This document shows positions 34,155 through 43,304 of a DNA stretch of 64,000 bases, in pieces. Both the position numbers and the translations under genes were made by a program. The DNA comes from Gammaproteobacteria bacterium. GTDB lineage: Bacteria > Pseudomonadota > Gammaproteobacteria > Nevskiales > Nevskiaceae. The notes below the pieces were generated by a model, which saw nothing but the letters and a program-made list of their open reading frames with translations, was not told the origin of the DNA and searched no databases. The DNA lies in NCBI GenBank assembly GCA_022599775.1, contig JAHZLQ010000042.1, positions 62,001 through 126,000 on the forward strand, written 5' to 3'. How positions within the stretch are numbered: the stretch's first letter is position 1; each line of letters opens with the position of its first letter.

Positions 34155-34869
34155 CCGCGACGAAGACGTAGCCGAAGCCCCAGACGGTCTGGATGTAGCG
34201 CGGCTGGGAATTGTCGTCCGTCAGGAGTTTGCGCAGGCGCGATACGCGGACGTCGATCGCCCGGTCTTCAGGCAGGTATTCGCGCCCGGTGGCCAGCACG
34301 TAGAGACGGTCGCGCGACAGTGGTTGCCCGGCGTGACGGATCAGGGCGGACAGCAGCGCGAAGTCACCGGTGGTCAGCGGGATGCGGGTATCCGCGTCGC
34401 GCGTCAGGCTGCGCCGTTCGAAATCCAGGACGAACGGACCGAAGCGATACTGGCCCAGCTGCGGTTCCGGCGCGCCCGGCGGGGTCGAGCGTGTACGCCG
34501 CAGTATCGCCTTGACGCGTGCCACCAGTTCGCGTGCGTTGCAGGGCTTGGGCAGGTAGTCGTCGGCGCCGACTTCGAGCCCGAGAATGCGGTCCACATCG
34601 TCGCCCTTGGCCGTGAGCATCAGCACCGGCACGTCGTTGCCTTCGGCACGCAGGCGCGAGCACACACGCAGCCCGTCGTCGTCCGGCAGCATCAGGTCGA
34701 GCACGATCAGGTCCTGATGCTCGCGTTCGAGCCAGCGATGCATCTGGCGGGCGTCCGGCACGCCGCGCGCATCCATGCCGGCGTCGTTGAGATGCCGGAC
34801 GATCAGGGCGCGCAGACGATCGTCGTCGTCGACGACCAGTACGCGGCGGTTTCTTAGATCGGTTTCCAT
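34147..34869 (-). CDS. OmpR-like response regulator
   Basis: A 240-residue OmpR/PhoB-family regulator. The receiver domain has the acidic pair in VVDDDDRLR, the phospho-acceptor Asp in LIVLDLMLPDDDGL and Lys in PKPCNARELVARVKAIL. The C-terminal winged helix includes FALLSALIRHAGQPLSRDRLY and ends with RYIQTVWGFGYVFV. It is followed by the EnvZ-like kinase with an eight-base overlap, so both come from one transcript. Likely targets are outer-membrane or osmotic genes by analogy; none can be assigned here. Confidence 0.92.
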   Translation of the reverse strand: METDLRNRRVLVVDDDDRLRALIVRHLNDAGMDARGVPDARQMHRWLEREHQDLIVLDLMLPDDDGLRVCSRLRAEGNDVPVLMLTAKGDDVDRILGLEVGADDYLPKPCNARELVARVKAILRRTRSTPPGAPEPQLGQYRFGPFVLDFERRSLTRDADTRIPLTTGDFALLSALIRHAGQPLSRDRLYVLATGREYLPEDRAIDVRVSRLRKLLTDDNSQPRYIQTVWGFGYVFVADG

Positions 34870-34992
34870 TGCTGTCTGGCCGATTCGGATCAGCCTGTTC
34901 TCCCCGGACCGGGCTTAGGCGCGTTCGTCATCAAGCCCATGTTCAAGCGTACCTGCTTTTGCGAAGGGTATCGCGGACCGCAGACGCCATGC

Positions 34993-35820
34993 TCATACCG
35001 CATCCAACGCGAAGAACGCGCGCGCGTTGTCACGGGTCAGGCCGGCGAGCTGTGATGCTGTCTGCTGGCGTGCCTCGGCCACGGCCGCCAGCACCGCGGG
35101 CAGGAACGCCGGTTCATTGCGCCGGCCCGCCTGCTTGCGGACCTCGCGCGGCAGATTGCGCGGCATCAGATACGGCGCATCGGTCTCGATCATCAGGCGG
35201 TGGTCCGCAATGCGCGGCACCGATTCGAGCAAGTGCGCGCCGCGGCGCTCATCGCTGATCCAGCCGGTGATGCCGATGTGGCAATCCAGTGCCAGGTAGT
35301 CGTCCAGAGCTTCGACAGTGTCGGTAAAGCAATGCACACAAGCGGCCTTCAGCTGCGGGCGAAATTCGCGCAGGATTGCCAGGAAGTCGGCGTGTGCGTC
35401 GCGCTGATGCAGAAATACCGGCATGGCACCGTCGACCGCCAGCCGAAGCTGTTCGGAGAACGCCTGGCGCTGCGCTGCGCGCGGTGCGAGATCACGAAAA
35501 TAGTCGAGCCCGCATTCGCCGAGGGCGACACAGCTCGGGTCCTGCGCCAGCGTCTGAAAATGGCTGCGCAAATCGGAATTCCAGTGCTCGGCGTGGTGGG
35601 GGTGCAGGCCGGCCGTGGCGTACAGACGGCCCGGATGCCGGTGCGCGAGTTCGACCGCGTGCGTGGCACTGTCGCGGTCGCTGCCGGTGACGATGATGGC
35701 CTCCAGACCCGCCGCCCAGGCGCGTTCCAGCACGGGGTCGAGATCGGCCTTGAAGCTTTCGTGCGAGAGATTGGCGCCGATGTCGATCAGCCCCACCGGT
35801 GCATCGTGCTCAGTAGGCAT
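34993..35820 (-). CDS. TatD-family metal-dependent hydrolase
   Basis: A 275-residue TIM-barrel hydrolase of the TatD DNase group. Metal ligands are visible in LIDIGANLSHE (the usual first HxH reads DIGAN here), GECGLDYF, PVFLHQRDAH, VHCFTD and MIETDAPYL. The ATG at 35820 is preferred over a GTG two codons earlier. The start overlaps the end of the HTTM-DCC gene by 11 bases, so co-transcription is likely. TatD proteins have 3'-5' exonuclease activity in vitro. Confidence 0.87.
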   Translation of the reverse strand: MPTEHDAPVGLIDIGANLSHESFKADLDPVLERAWAAGLEAIIVTGSDRDSATHAVELAHRHPGRLYATAGLHPHHAEHWNSDLRSHFQTLAQDPSCVALGECGLDYFRDLAPRAAQRQAFSEQLRLAVDGAMPVFLHQRDAHADFLAILREFRPQLKAACVHCFTDTVEALDDYLALDCHIGITGWISDERRGAHLLESVPRIADHRLMIETDAPYLMPRNLPREVRKQAGRRNEPAFLPAVLAAVAEARQQTASQLAGLTRDNARAFFALDAV

Positions 35821-37630
35821 CGACACCCTCGGTTCGCGTCGCCGGCGCCAGGCAGTCGTGGCGCCATAGTACGCGCTGTTCGATCCGGGCCGTTTCGCCG
35901 GGCGGCGGAGTACGTTCCAGCATGTAGATCAGGCGCAGCGACAGCAGGCGCTGCTGCGGCCGGGCTTTGAGGTTCCAGTCGCGGCACAGGTAGCGCGCGT
36001 AGTGTTCGCGCTGGTCGGCGTATTCGCGCTGCCACAGTCGCGTGCGATAGGTGCGCCAGCGGATCGGCGTGGCGTGGGTCATCGCGATGTGGGCGGGCTT
36101 GTCGAAGCTCGGCGTCTGTCCCGGATGCAGCACGTCGACTTCGGAACCATCCACCAGGCGGCCGGGAACCACCATCCAGCCGTCGTCCCGGTACGGACGC
36201 GGCGCGAACATGTTCCAGTTCTGGTCGATGCGCAGCCAGTTGAACACCGGTTCGACCGGCCCGCCGACGAAGCGTGGCAGGGCCTGCACCGAGCTCAGGT
36301 TCCAGGCCAGGATTCCGAACAGGAAAATCGCGGCGATGATCTGCGAGGCGTGCCCGGGTACGAAGCGTACCGGGCGTTCGTGCAGCAGCCAGGCGCTCGC
36401 TCCGCCGACTGCTGCACGATGATTCGCAACGAAGTCATAGAGTCGGTTGCCGGGCGTCTGTAGCCAGGTCGCCGAGAGCAGATGCCCGAATGGGGCCAGC
36501 CATGGCGAGGCTTTCAGCAGCGCGGTGAAGGCACTAAACTTGAGGTGCGCGGTATCGCTGTAATCGATGACGACCCATGACCAATGTGCCTGCATCAGCG
36601 CGTCGGCGCGCGGGCTGTCCTGCGCCGGACGGATTTCGGCGCGCGGCAGCATCAGCAGTGCGCACAGCGCGCGACAGCTCTGGCGGCAGAACGCGCAGTC
36701 ACGATCGTAGTGGACACGCAGGCCGCGTCCGAGCTGCAGGCGAGTTCCCAGCCAGTCCCACAGCCCTCCGCCGAGCAGCACCGTCAGTGAGCACAGACTC
36801 ACGAACGGGAACAGACCCAGCGTCAGGCAGGCGAGGAAGCCGAGGTGCATCAGCGCCAGCAGCAGCAGCGCGACGCCGCGTGTGACGCGGTTGAACCAGG
36901 GACACAACACCAGCAGCGGTGCGGCCCATTCGAGGCCGTAGACACCGTAGCTCAGCGTGCGCATGAGCCCCGGGAAATCGCGCAGCCATTCGCCGATGGG
37001 CGTGACGTAGCGGTCGAGGTTGAGCGCGTAGTAGACCGCATTGCCGTCCGGCCACCAGTCCGCGTCCGACTTGAGCCAGGCGGTGAAGAAGTACACCGAC
37101 AGCACCTGCAGCAGCAGGCCGGCGCTGGCCCAGCTGCGATAGTGATTCGTTTCAGGCGGGGCGGCGTGCGTCAGCGCGGCATCCAGCGAGGCGCGCGCGC
37201 CGAGCGGCAGCAGCATGCCCCAGAACAGCAGGCAGCTCAGCAGATTGTCGGCACCGATCAGGATCAGCGGGCTGCGGCTTTGCAGCGATACCAGCAGTAC
37301 GAAGCTGATCACGGTGGCCAGGCGTGTGCGCCAGCCAGCCACCAGCGCCAGCGCCGCGGCCATCTGCGCGACGAACAACGCGGCCTCGAAATACACCGAG
37401 CCGCTGGACAGGTGTAGCGAGAAACGCCAGGCGCCGGCCGTGGTCACGGCGACTTCGCGCGGGAACACGCCGAAATCGCTGTAGAACGCGCTGAGGTCGG
37501 CAAAGCGCTGCCACAGGTCGACGAACAGCAGCAGACCCAGCGCGATGCGAAACAGCGCCAGCGTCCTCAGATCGATTGCGAACAGGCCGAGCAGGCGGTC
37601 CGGTAGGAGGATGCGCGAACGAGCGGTCAT
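35810..37630 (-). CDS. HTTM-domain membrane protein fused to a DCC1-like thiol-disulfide domain
   Basis: This 606-residue protein has about ten predicted membrane helices in the N-terminal ~320 residues, of the HTTM (vitamin-K carboxylase-like) type: LRTLALFRIALGLLLFVDLW, then PLILIGADNLLSCLLFWG. A DCC1-like domain follows with VHYDRDCAFCRQSCRAL near residue 325, whose CxxC could be redox active. A further helix and a soluble C-terminal part (NWNMFAPRPYRDDGW) complete it. The ATG at 37630 follows GGGGA. Such proteins are poorly characterised. A disulfide or quinone-linked membrane oxidoreductase role is inference. Confidence 0.82.
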   Translation of the reverse strand: MTARSRILLPDRLLGLFAIDLRTLALFRIALGLLLFVDLWQRFADLSAFYSDFGVFPREVAVTTAGAWRFSLHLSSGSVYFEAALFVAQMAAALALVAGWRTRLATVISFVLLVSLQSRSPLILIGADNLLSCLLFWGMLLPLGARASLDAALTHAAPPETNHYRSWASAGLLLQVLSVYFFTAWLKSDADWWPDGNAVYYALNLDRYVTPIGEWLRDFPGLMRTLSYGVYGLEWAAPLLVLCPWFNRVTRGVALLLLALMHLGFLACLTLGLFPFVSLCSLTVLLGGGLWDWLGTRLQLGRGLRVHYDRDCAFCRQSCRALCALLMLPRAEIRPAQDSPRADALMQAHWSWVVIDYSDTAHLKFSAFTALLKASPWLAPFGHLLSATWLQTPGNRLYDFVANHRAAVGGASAWLLHERPVRFVPGHASQIIAAIFLFGILAWNLSSVQALPRFVGGPVEPVFNWLRIDQNWNMFAPRPYRDDGWMVVPGRLVDGSEVDVLHPGQTPSFDKPAHIAMTHATPIRWRTYRTRLWQREYADQREHYARYLCRDWNLKARPQQRLLSLRLIYMLERTPPPGETARIEQRVLWRHDCLAPATRTEGVDAY

Positions 37631-37658
37631 GTTTCCCCGAGAATGGTCAGCCCCCACG

Positions 37659-37683
37659 AAAAAGGGGAGCGCGAACGCTCCCC
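37659..37683 (-). terminator. Rho-independent terminator after the Gly-rich protein gene
   Basis: Read on the minus strand: GGGGAGCG, loop TTCG, CGCTCCCC, then TTTTT. A stable UUCG tetraloop hairpin with a T-run, 22 bases beyond the stop of the gene at 37705 and ahead of the HTTM-DCC gene. Confidence 0.92.
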
Positions 37684-37704
37684 CGTGTCACTGCAAGTGT
37701 GTCA

Positions 37705-38370
37705 TCAACCGCCGAGATCGCCCATCTGGCCGCTGCCGCCGTCCAGCCAGCGCTGGTATTCCGGATCGACGCGCTCGCCGAGGCCGCGCACGTAGCCGCC
37801 GCCGCGGTATTCGCCACCGAGCAGTCCGCCGAGCAGCCCGCCGCCGTCACCGTCGTCTCCGTCATCGCCACCACCGAGCAAGCCCCCGCCGTCACCGCCG
37901 AGCAGCCCACCGCCGGTGTCCTCGGCGGGTTCCGGCTCGTCGTCGTCATCGCCTTCGCTGATTTCATAAATCAGGTATCCAAAGCCGGCTGCCGCCACCG
38001 CGATCAGCGCCCAGTCCGTCCATTGATATTCGGTGTCGTCGCCATTGGCGCGATTGCCGGGAATCGCTACACGGCGAACCATGGGGATGCCGTTGAAGCT
38101 GATCTGCTCCAACCCCTGCGCCGTGAAATCGGCCATTGCAAGCGGCGTGCCGCCGAACGTGTCGGCCTGCCAGCGGTGGCTTCGTGCCTGATCGAAGCGA
38201 AAGCCGTAGTGCAGCGGGACGTCCCGGCTCGTGGTGGTCGTGCCACCAAATTCCATGCCCACATAGGCGCCGGCGCGCGAGTCCGCAGAACGGTCCCAGG
38301 TGTCGGCCTGTGCCAAGCCGGCCGTCGTCAGAACGCCGGCGGTGACTGCTGCTAGAGCGATCGAACGCAT
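37705..38370 (-). CDS. Exported Gly-rich protein with one membrane segment (function unknown)
   Basis: The 221-residue protein has a signal peptide (MRSIALAAVTAGVLTTAGLA). A soluble domain with RVAIPGNRANGDD follows, then a hydrophobic segment WALIAVAAAGFGYLIYE near residues 126-142. The tail is an unusual run of acidic residues and Gly-Gly-Leu-Leu repeats (several GGGLLGG units, residues ~145-190). It ends QRWLDGGSGQMGDLGG. I do not recognise the family. The ATG is preceded by GGGAG. A surface or periplasmic low-complexity tail is suggested by composition only. Confidence 0.7.
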   Translation of the reverse strand: MRSIALAAVTAGVLTTAGLAQADTWDRSADSRAGAYVGMEFGGTTTTSRDVPLHYGFRFDQARSHRWQADTFGGTPLAMADFTAQGLEQISFNGIPMVRRVAIPGNRANGDDTEYQWTDWALIAVAAAGFGYLIYEISEGDDDDEPEPAEDTGGGLLGGDGGGLLGGGDDGDDGDGGGLLGGLLGGEYRGGGYVRGLGERVDPEYQRWLDGGSGQMGDLGG

Positions 38371-38587
38371 CCGTGCTCCCCCATCCAGTTTATTTAGGTG
38401 TGTCGTTACGCCATACACCGGTTCGAGTGCGGCGGTGCTGCACTGACTATATGGAGCCGCATGCGGGCTGACAAGCGCTGCACTATGCTCGCACCGGCGA
38501 ATGTCGAAGGCGGGCTGGTCGATCATGTGCATGCAAGGGAATGCTCGGGGAAGGCTGCGCGCAGCCTTTGGGGCGGTCGGGACGCTG

Positions 38588-39145
38588 ATGAGGCTGGGGC
38601 TGACGCTTGCGGCACTGCTGCCGGCGCCGATCCTGGCGCAGGACGCGCGTGCTTATGTCAGCGATGAACTGGCCGTGACCTTGCGTGCGGCGAAGGGGAC
38701 CGACGCCACGGTGCTCGGGCTGGTGCAGAGCGGTGAGGCGGTGACCGTGCTGGCGCAGGATGCCGACAGCGGCTATGCCCGCGTGTCCACCACGGACGGA
38801 CGACGCGGTTGGCTGCTGTCGCGTTATCTCAGCGACCAGCCGAGCGCACGCCAGCAGATGGAATCGGTGTTGGCCGATCTTGAAACGGCGCGCGCCCGCA
38901 TCCTTGAACTGGAGGCGCTGTCGGGGGTCGATGTCGAGGCGCTGCTGGAAGACAATGAGCGCTTGCGGCGCGAGCTTGAGAAAAGCGCCGCGGATGAGCA
39001 GTTGCGACAGCGCAAGTCCGAGCTGGTGCGAGCGCAGCGCAATGCGCTGGTTGCCGGCGCCTTGGTGTTTGTCGTGGGCCTGGCCTTGGGCGTGTGGGCG
39101 ACGCGGCGACTAGCCAAGCCGCCTGCCGGCTGGCGAGAATTGTGA
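38588..39145 (+). CDS. SH3-domain, coiled-coil membrane protein (TIGR04211-like)
   Basis: A 185-residue protein with signal peptide (MRLGLTLAALLPAPILAQ). A bacterial SH3 domain (YVSDELAVTLRAAKGTDA to GWLLSRYLSD) is followed by a coiled coil of charged heptads (about residues 85-150) and one C-terminal membrane helix (ALVAGALVFVVGLALGVWAT). This is the layout of the YgiM/TIGR04211 family in Gammaproteobacteria, probably periplasmic and anchored in the inner membrane. ATG 38588 is favoured for the signal peptide; earlier starts would add a charged stretch. Confidence 0.82.
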   Translation: MRLGLTLAALLPAPILAQDARAYVSDELAVTLRAAKGTDATVLGLVQSGEAVTVLAQDADSGYARVSTTDGRRGWLLSRYLSDQPSARQQMESVLADLETARARILELEALSGVDVEALLEDNERLRRELEKSAADEQLRQRKSELVRAQRNALVAGALVFVVGLALGVWATRRLAKPPAGWREL

Positions 39146-39203
39146 TCCGTTTCGCCGCTGGCCGGCGAACCCACCACCATGCAGTGCTGAAGCGACCCAT
39201 TTC

Positions 39204-39866
39204 ATGAACTCGAATTCCTTACCCTCGGCCGGCGAATCCAGGAACCTGAGCCTGCGTGCCGGTGGCGGAGCAGTCGAGGCGATCCTGTCGGCGCCCCGCA
39301 AGCCGCGCCAGCGTCCGGGGTTCGCCGTGGTCTGTCATCCGCATCCGCTGATGGGCGGTGCGATGTCAAACAAGGTGGCATACATGCTGGCGTCCTCGGC
39401 ACAGCAGGCCGGGCTATACGCGCTGCGTTTCAATTTCCGCGGTGTCGGCGCCAGCGAGGGTGAACATGACAAGGGGCTTGGCGAGACCGATGACGCGGTC
39501 ATGTTGTTCGAGTGGATGCAGGCGCAGATTCCCGGTGCGCAGACGGTGATGGCCGGTTTCTCGTTCGGTGGCTATGTCGCGCTCGGCGCGGCCGCACGCG
39601 TGTCGCCCGACGCGCTGGTGACGGTGGCGCCGCCGTTTCGCTACTTCGAGGATCGCGAGACGCCGCAGCCGGCTTGTCCGTGGCTGCTGATCCACGGCAC
39701 GGATGACGAGGTGGTGCCGTATGCGGAAACCGCAAGCAAGATCGAGACGCTGTCGCCCAAGCCGCGCTTGGTGACGGCGCAAGGCTGCGGGCATTTCTTC
39801 CATGGCCGGCTCGATGTGGTGCGCGATGCCGTCGTGCCGTTTCTGGATGAATTGCTGCAGGCCTAG
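39204..39866 (+). CDS. Alpha/beta hydrolase (COG2945-like)
   Basis: A 220-residue cytoplasmic hydrolase. The N-terminal oxyanion motif VVCHPHPLMGGAMSNKV, FNFRGVGASEGEHDKG, the nucleophile elbow AGFSFGGYVA, an acidic residue in HGTDDEVV and the histidine in GCGHFFHG give a full triad. The group is common next to core genes but its substrate is not known. It is preceded by the SH3 protein gene and followed by a repeat-rich stretch. Confidence 0.85.
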   Translation: MNSNSLPSAGESRNLSLRAGGGAVEAILSAPRKPRQRPGFAVVCHPHPLMGGAMSNKVAYMLASSAQQAGLYALRFNFRGVGASEGEHDKGLGETDDAVMLFEWMQAQIPGAQTVMAGFSFGGYVALGAAARVSPDALVTVAPPFRYFEDRETPQPACPWLLIHGTDDEVVPYAETASKIETLSPKPRLVTAQGCGHFFHGRLDVVRDAVVPFLDELLQA

Positions 39867-39880
39867 TTGCAGACGCTGCG

Positions 39881-39938
39881 CTAACGGCCATGCCGCAAGC
39901 AGCGCCCGGCAGAATGAATCGCCTGCGGCATGGCCGTT
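39881..39938. repeat. REP-like palindromic repeat, copy 1
   Basis: AACGGCCATGCCGC and GCGGCATGGCCGTT form a 14-bp perfect inverted repeat around a spacer containing AATGAATC. Similar units occur at about 39985 and 40139. The gap 39867-40419 holds only these repeats and the left end of the IS110 element. Confidence 0.65.
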
Positions 39939-39998
39939 TTGCTCTCCCGCAAGCGGACGAGGCTAGCTCGGCATCACGCCGCGCGTGATTCACGTTAA
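39939..39998. repeat. 60-bp direct repeat, left copy
   Basis: The unit starts TTGCTCTCCCGCAAGCGG and ends GATTCACGTTAA. It recurs at 41401-41460 with 3 differences in 60. The two copies lie on either side of the IS110-family gene, which therefore sits within a repeat array. Confidence 0.75.
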
Positions 39999-40034
39999 CG
40001 GCCATGCCGGCGGGGCACCCCGGAAAATGAATCC
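39985..40034. repeat. REP-like palindromic repeat, copy 2 (partial)
   Basis: GATTCACGTTAACGGCCATGCC, spacer and AAAATGAATCC repeat the left half of copies 1 and 3; the right arm has diverged. It directly continues the 60-bp repeat, so both are parts of one larger unit. Confidence 0.5.
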
Positions 40035-40138
40035 TGTGCCAGGCAGGCCGCCCTCTCCCCACCACCCGCTCCGCGGGCGGTCCTCCCCTCTCCCACGTCG
40101 TGGACAAGGGGCAGCGGACTCGCTGCGCGAGATTCACG

Positions 40139-40196
40139 TTAACGGCCATGCCGCAAGCGGCGCCCCGCAAAATGAATCTCCTGCGTCATGGCCGTT
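40139..40196. repeat. REP-like palindromic repeat, copy 3
   Basis: TTAACGGCCATGCCGCAAGC, then AAAATGAATC and GCGTCATGGCCGTT. The arms AACGGCCATG and CATGGCCGTT are perfectly complementary. This is the nearest copy to the left end of the IS110-family element. Confidence 0.65.
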
Positions 40197-40234
40197 GCCC
40201 TCACCCACCGCTCGCAGTCGCGAGCGGTCCCCCC

Positions 40235-40419
40235 TTGTATGCTTGTTTTCGCGGTAGACGTAATTGTTGTAAAGAGTGTTTAGCAGTACCCGGTGTAGCA
40301 GGCCGTTCCCCCCCAGGTTCCAAGACCGTGGGAGAGCATGGGTCGCTGCATCGGAATTGATTCGAGAACCCGAACGGTTGCCTGAGCGAGAAGCTCGTAT
40401 CAACAAGGCCGGGAGTTGA
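40235..40419 (+). ncRNA. Possible bridge RNA region of the IS110 element
   Basis: IS110-family elements encode a structured bridge RNA in the non-coding end next to the recombinase that guides target and donor choice. This stretch has the expected position and length and contains small hairpins, such as GAGC-GAGAA-GCTC at 40384-40396. I have not identified target- or donor-binding loops, so this is placement by analogy. Confidence 0.3.
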
Positions 40420-41388
<969 letters not shown>

Positions 41389-41400
41389 CGCGGAACACGG

Positions 41401-41460
41401 TTGCTCTCCCGCAAGCGGGCGAGGGTAGGTCGGCATCACGCCGCGCGTGATTCACGTTAA
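41401..41460. repeat. 60-bp direct repeat, right copy
   Basis: Matches 39939-39998 at 57 of 60 positions. It begins 12 bases after the transposase stop, marking the right limit of the IS element. No gene is evident between here and 41632. Confidence 0.75.
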
Positions 41461-41632
41461 AATTGCTTGCCTGTGCAGCATTCCTGGCGGCACTGGCCCT
41501 GTCCGACGGACGGCACCGGCTCAGTCTTGAAGCACCGCCCGCATCGGCCTATAACCGAGGCATGCTTTCTTGATGCTTCCACCCGGGCACCGAATCCTCA
41601 CGAGCCCACACTGTGGAAGGCGGAGGTGGCGT

Positions 41633-41929
41633 ATGGCGGATTGGCTGCGAAGCCTCGACGCGGGCCAGTGGTACGAAGCCGATGGTGTGCGATTTGAAAT
41701 CGTCGGCATCGATATCGGTCAGGAGCTGATACTGGTCCAGCATTTCGACGGCGCTCTGGAAGAGTTCGACTTCGAGAACTGGATGGAACTGAGCGCACGA
41801 CCTAGCGCGCCGCCGGAGGACTGGTCCGGCGCCCTCGACCTTGAGCCCGAGGACTACGGCATCGACCCCGACCAGGTTCAGCCGCAACGTTGGGACGGCG
41901 TGATGAACCGCCTGGACGAGCTCAACTAG
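41633..41929 (+). CDS. Small DUF6763-like protein
   Basis: A 98-residue acidic protein starting MADWLRSLDAGQWYEADGV. The strand-rich core IVGIDIGQELILVQHFDGA and the FENWMEL motif are typical of a small uncharacterised family in Gammaproteobacteria. The ATG is preceded by GGAGG. The end overlaps the convergent ampG gene by eight bases. No function is known. Confidence 0.75.
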   Translation: MADWLRSLDAGQWYEADGVRFEIVGIDIGQELILVQHFDGALEEFDFENWMELSARPSAPPEDWSGALDLEPEDYGIDPDQVQPQRWDGVMNRLDELN

Positions 41930-43304
41930 CGGTGCTTGGGCTGTTGGCCGCTTCGGTGCGCATCAGGAAGTAGAGCAGGATCAGCGCCGGAACGCCGAGC
42001 GCCGACGTGTAGAGGAAGAAGCCCGGCCAGCCGATCTGGTCCACGACCCAGCCCGAGCCGCCCATCAGCAGCTTGCCCGGCAGTGCGTAGAACGACGAGA
42101 ACAGCGCGTACTGCGTCGCCGTGTACGAGGCACTGGTAAGCCCGGACAGATAGGCGATCAAGGCGGTGCCGGCCACGCCCATGGCCAGGTTGTCGGCGCC
42201 GATCACGATGCCGAGCCCCCATAGTCCCGGATCGTCGGTCATCGCCAGGGTGGCGAAGCTCAGATTGGTGGCGATCACCAGGACGCTGCCGGCCACCAGC
42301 GTGCGCCGCGTGCCGAAACGGGCGATGGCGACGCCGCCGAGGATCGTGCCCACAATCTGGGTGATGATGCCGTAGCCCTTGGCGATGGCGGCGATTTCCT
42401 TGAGCGTGTAGCCGATGTCCAGATAGAACGGATTGGCCATGACCCCCATCGTGAAATCGGTGAGCCGGTAGCAGCCGGCAAACGCCAGGATCAGGATGCC
42501 GGTGCGGATGCCGATGCGCGAGAAGAAATCAAGGAACGGGCAAACCACGGCGGCGACGAACCATTCGCCGATATCGCGCAGCAGCTTGGGCAGGTGGGCG
42601 TGTGCCTCCACCCAGGCCAGGGCGCGGCGCTCCTGCTCGGCACTGAGCGGGTTGGCGCGAGCCGCCGGTTCGGAAATCACCAGCGTGGTCAGTACCCCCA
42701 CGCCGACGCAGGCGGCCATCACCAGATAGGCGATGTGCCAGCCCAGATCGGCCGCCAGCCACAGCGCGCCGGCGCTGGCCACGGTGATCGCAACGCGGTA
42801 GCCCAGCTGGTAGGCGGCGGCCATGGCGCCCTGGTATTGCGTGCCCACCGCCTCGATGCGCCAGGCGTCCACGGCGATGTCCTGCGTGGCCGAGGAAAAC
42901 GCCACCAACAAGGCCAGCCAGGCAAAGATCGACAGTCCGTCCTCGGGCGCATGCAGGGACAGTCCGGCCAGGCCGGCGGCGATGCCGCATTGTGCGAGCA
43001 GCATCCAGCTGCGACGACGGCCCAGCAAGCGGGTCAGGATCGGGATCGCCAGGCGGTCGACCACCGGCGCCCAGAAGAACTTGAGGGTGTAGGCCAGCCC
43101 CACCCAGGACAGCATGCCGATCGTGGTCTTGTCGATGCCGGCCTGCTTGAGCCAGGCGGATAGCGTGGAGAACACCAGCAGGAACGGCAGCCCGGACGAG
43201 AAGCCCAGGAACAGCATCGCCGTGACGCGCGGATGCCGGTAGACACGCAGGGCCGCCAGTCCGCTTGGTTTCGGCGCGACCGTCGGGTCAGGCGCTTCGC
43301 TCAC
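41922..43304 (-). CDS. ampG: AmpG-like muropeptide permease (MFS)
   Basis: A 460-residue MFS permease with about 12-14 membrane helices. AmpG imports GlcNAc-anhydro-muropeptides for cell-wall recycling and influences ampC induction. The N-terminal VTAMLFLGFSSGLPFLLVF, then GIDKTTIGMLSWVGLAYTLK and RRRSWMLLAQ fit this family. The start is GTG 43304, overlapping the exonuclease III stop as GTGA; the long in-frame extension further upstream is antisense to xthA and not coding. murI, elsewhere in the window, also serves peptidoglycan turnover. Confidence 0.88.
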   Translation of the reverse strand: MSEAPDPTVAPKPSGLAALRVYRHPRVTAMLFLGFSSGLPFLLVFSTLSAWLKQAGIDKTTIGMLSWVGLAYTLKFFWAPVVDRLAIPILTRLLGRRRSWMLLAQCGIAAGLAGLSLHAPEDGLSIFAWLALLVAFSSATQDIAVDAWRIEAVGTQYQGAMAAAYQLGYRVAITVASAGALWLAADLGWHIAYLVMAACVGVGVLTTLVISEPAARANPLSAEQERRALAWVEAHAHLPKLLRDIGEWFVAAVVCPFLDFFSRIGIRTGILILAFAGCYRLTDFTMGVMANPFYLDIGYTLKEIAAIAKGYGIITQIVGTILGGVAIARFGTRRTLVAGSVLVIATNLSFATLAMTDDPGLWGLGIVIGADNLAMGVAGTALIAYLSGLTSASYTATQYALFSSFYALPGKLLMGGSGWVVDQIGWPGFFLYTSALGVPALILLYFLMRTEAANSPSTAS

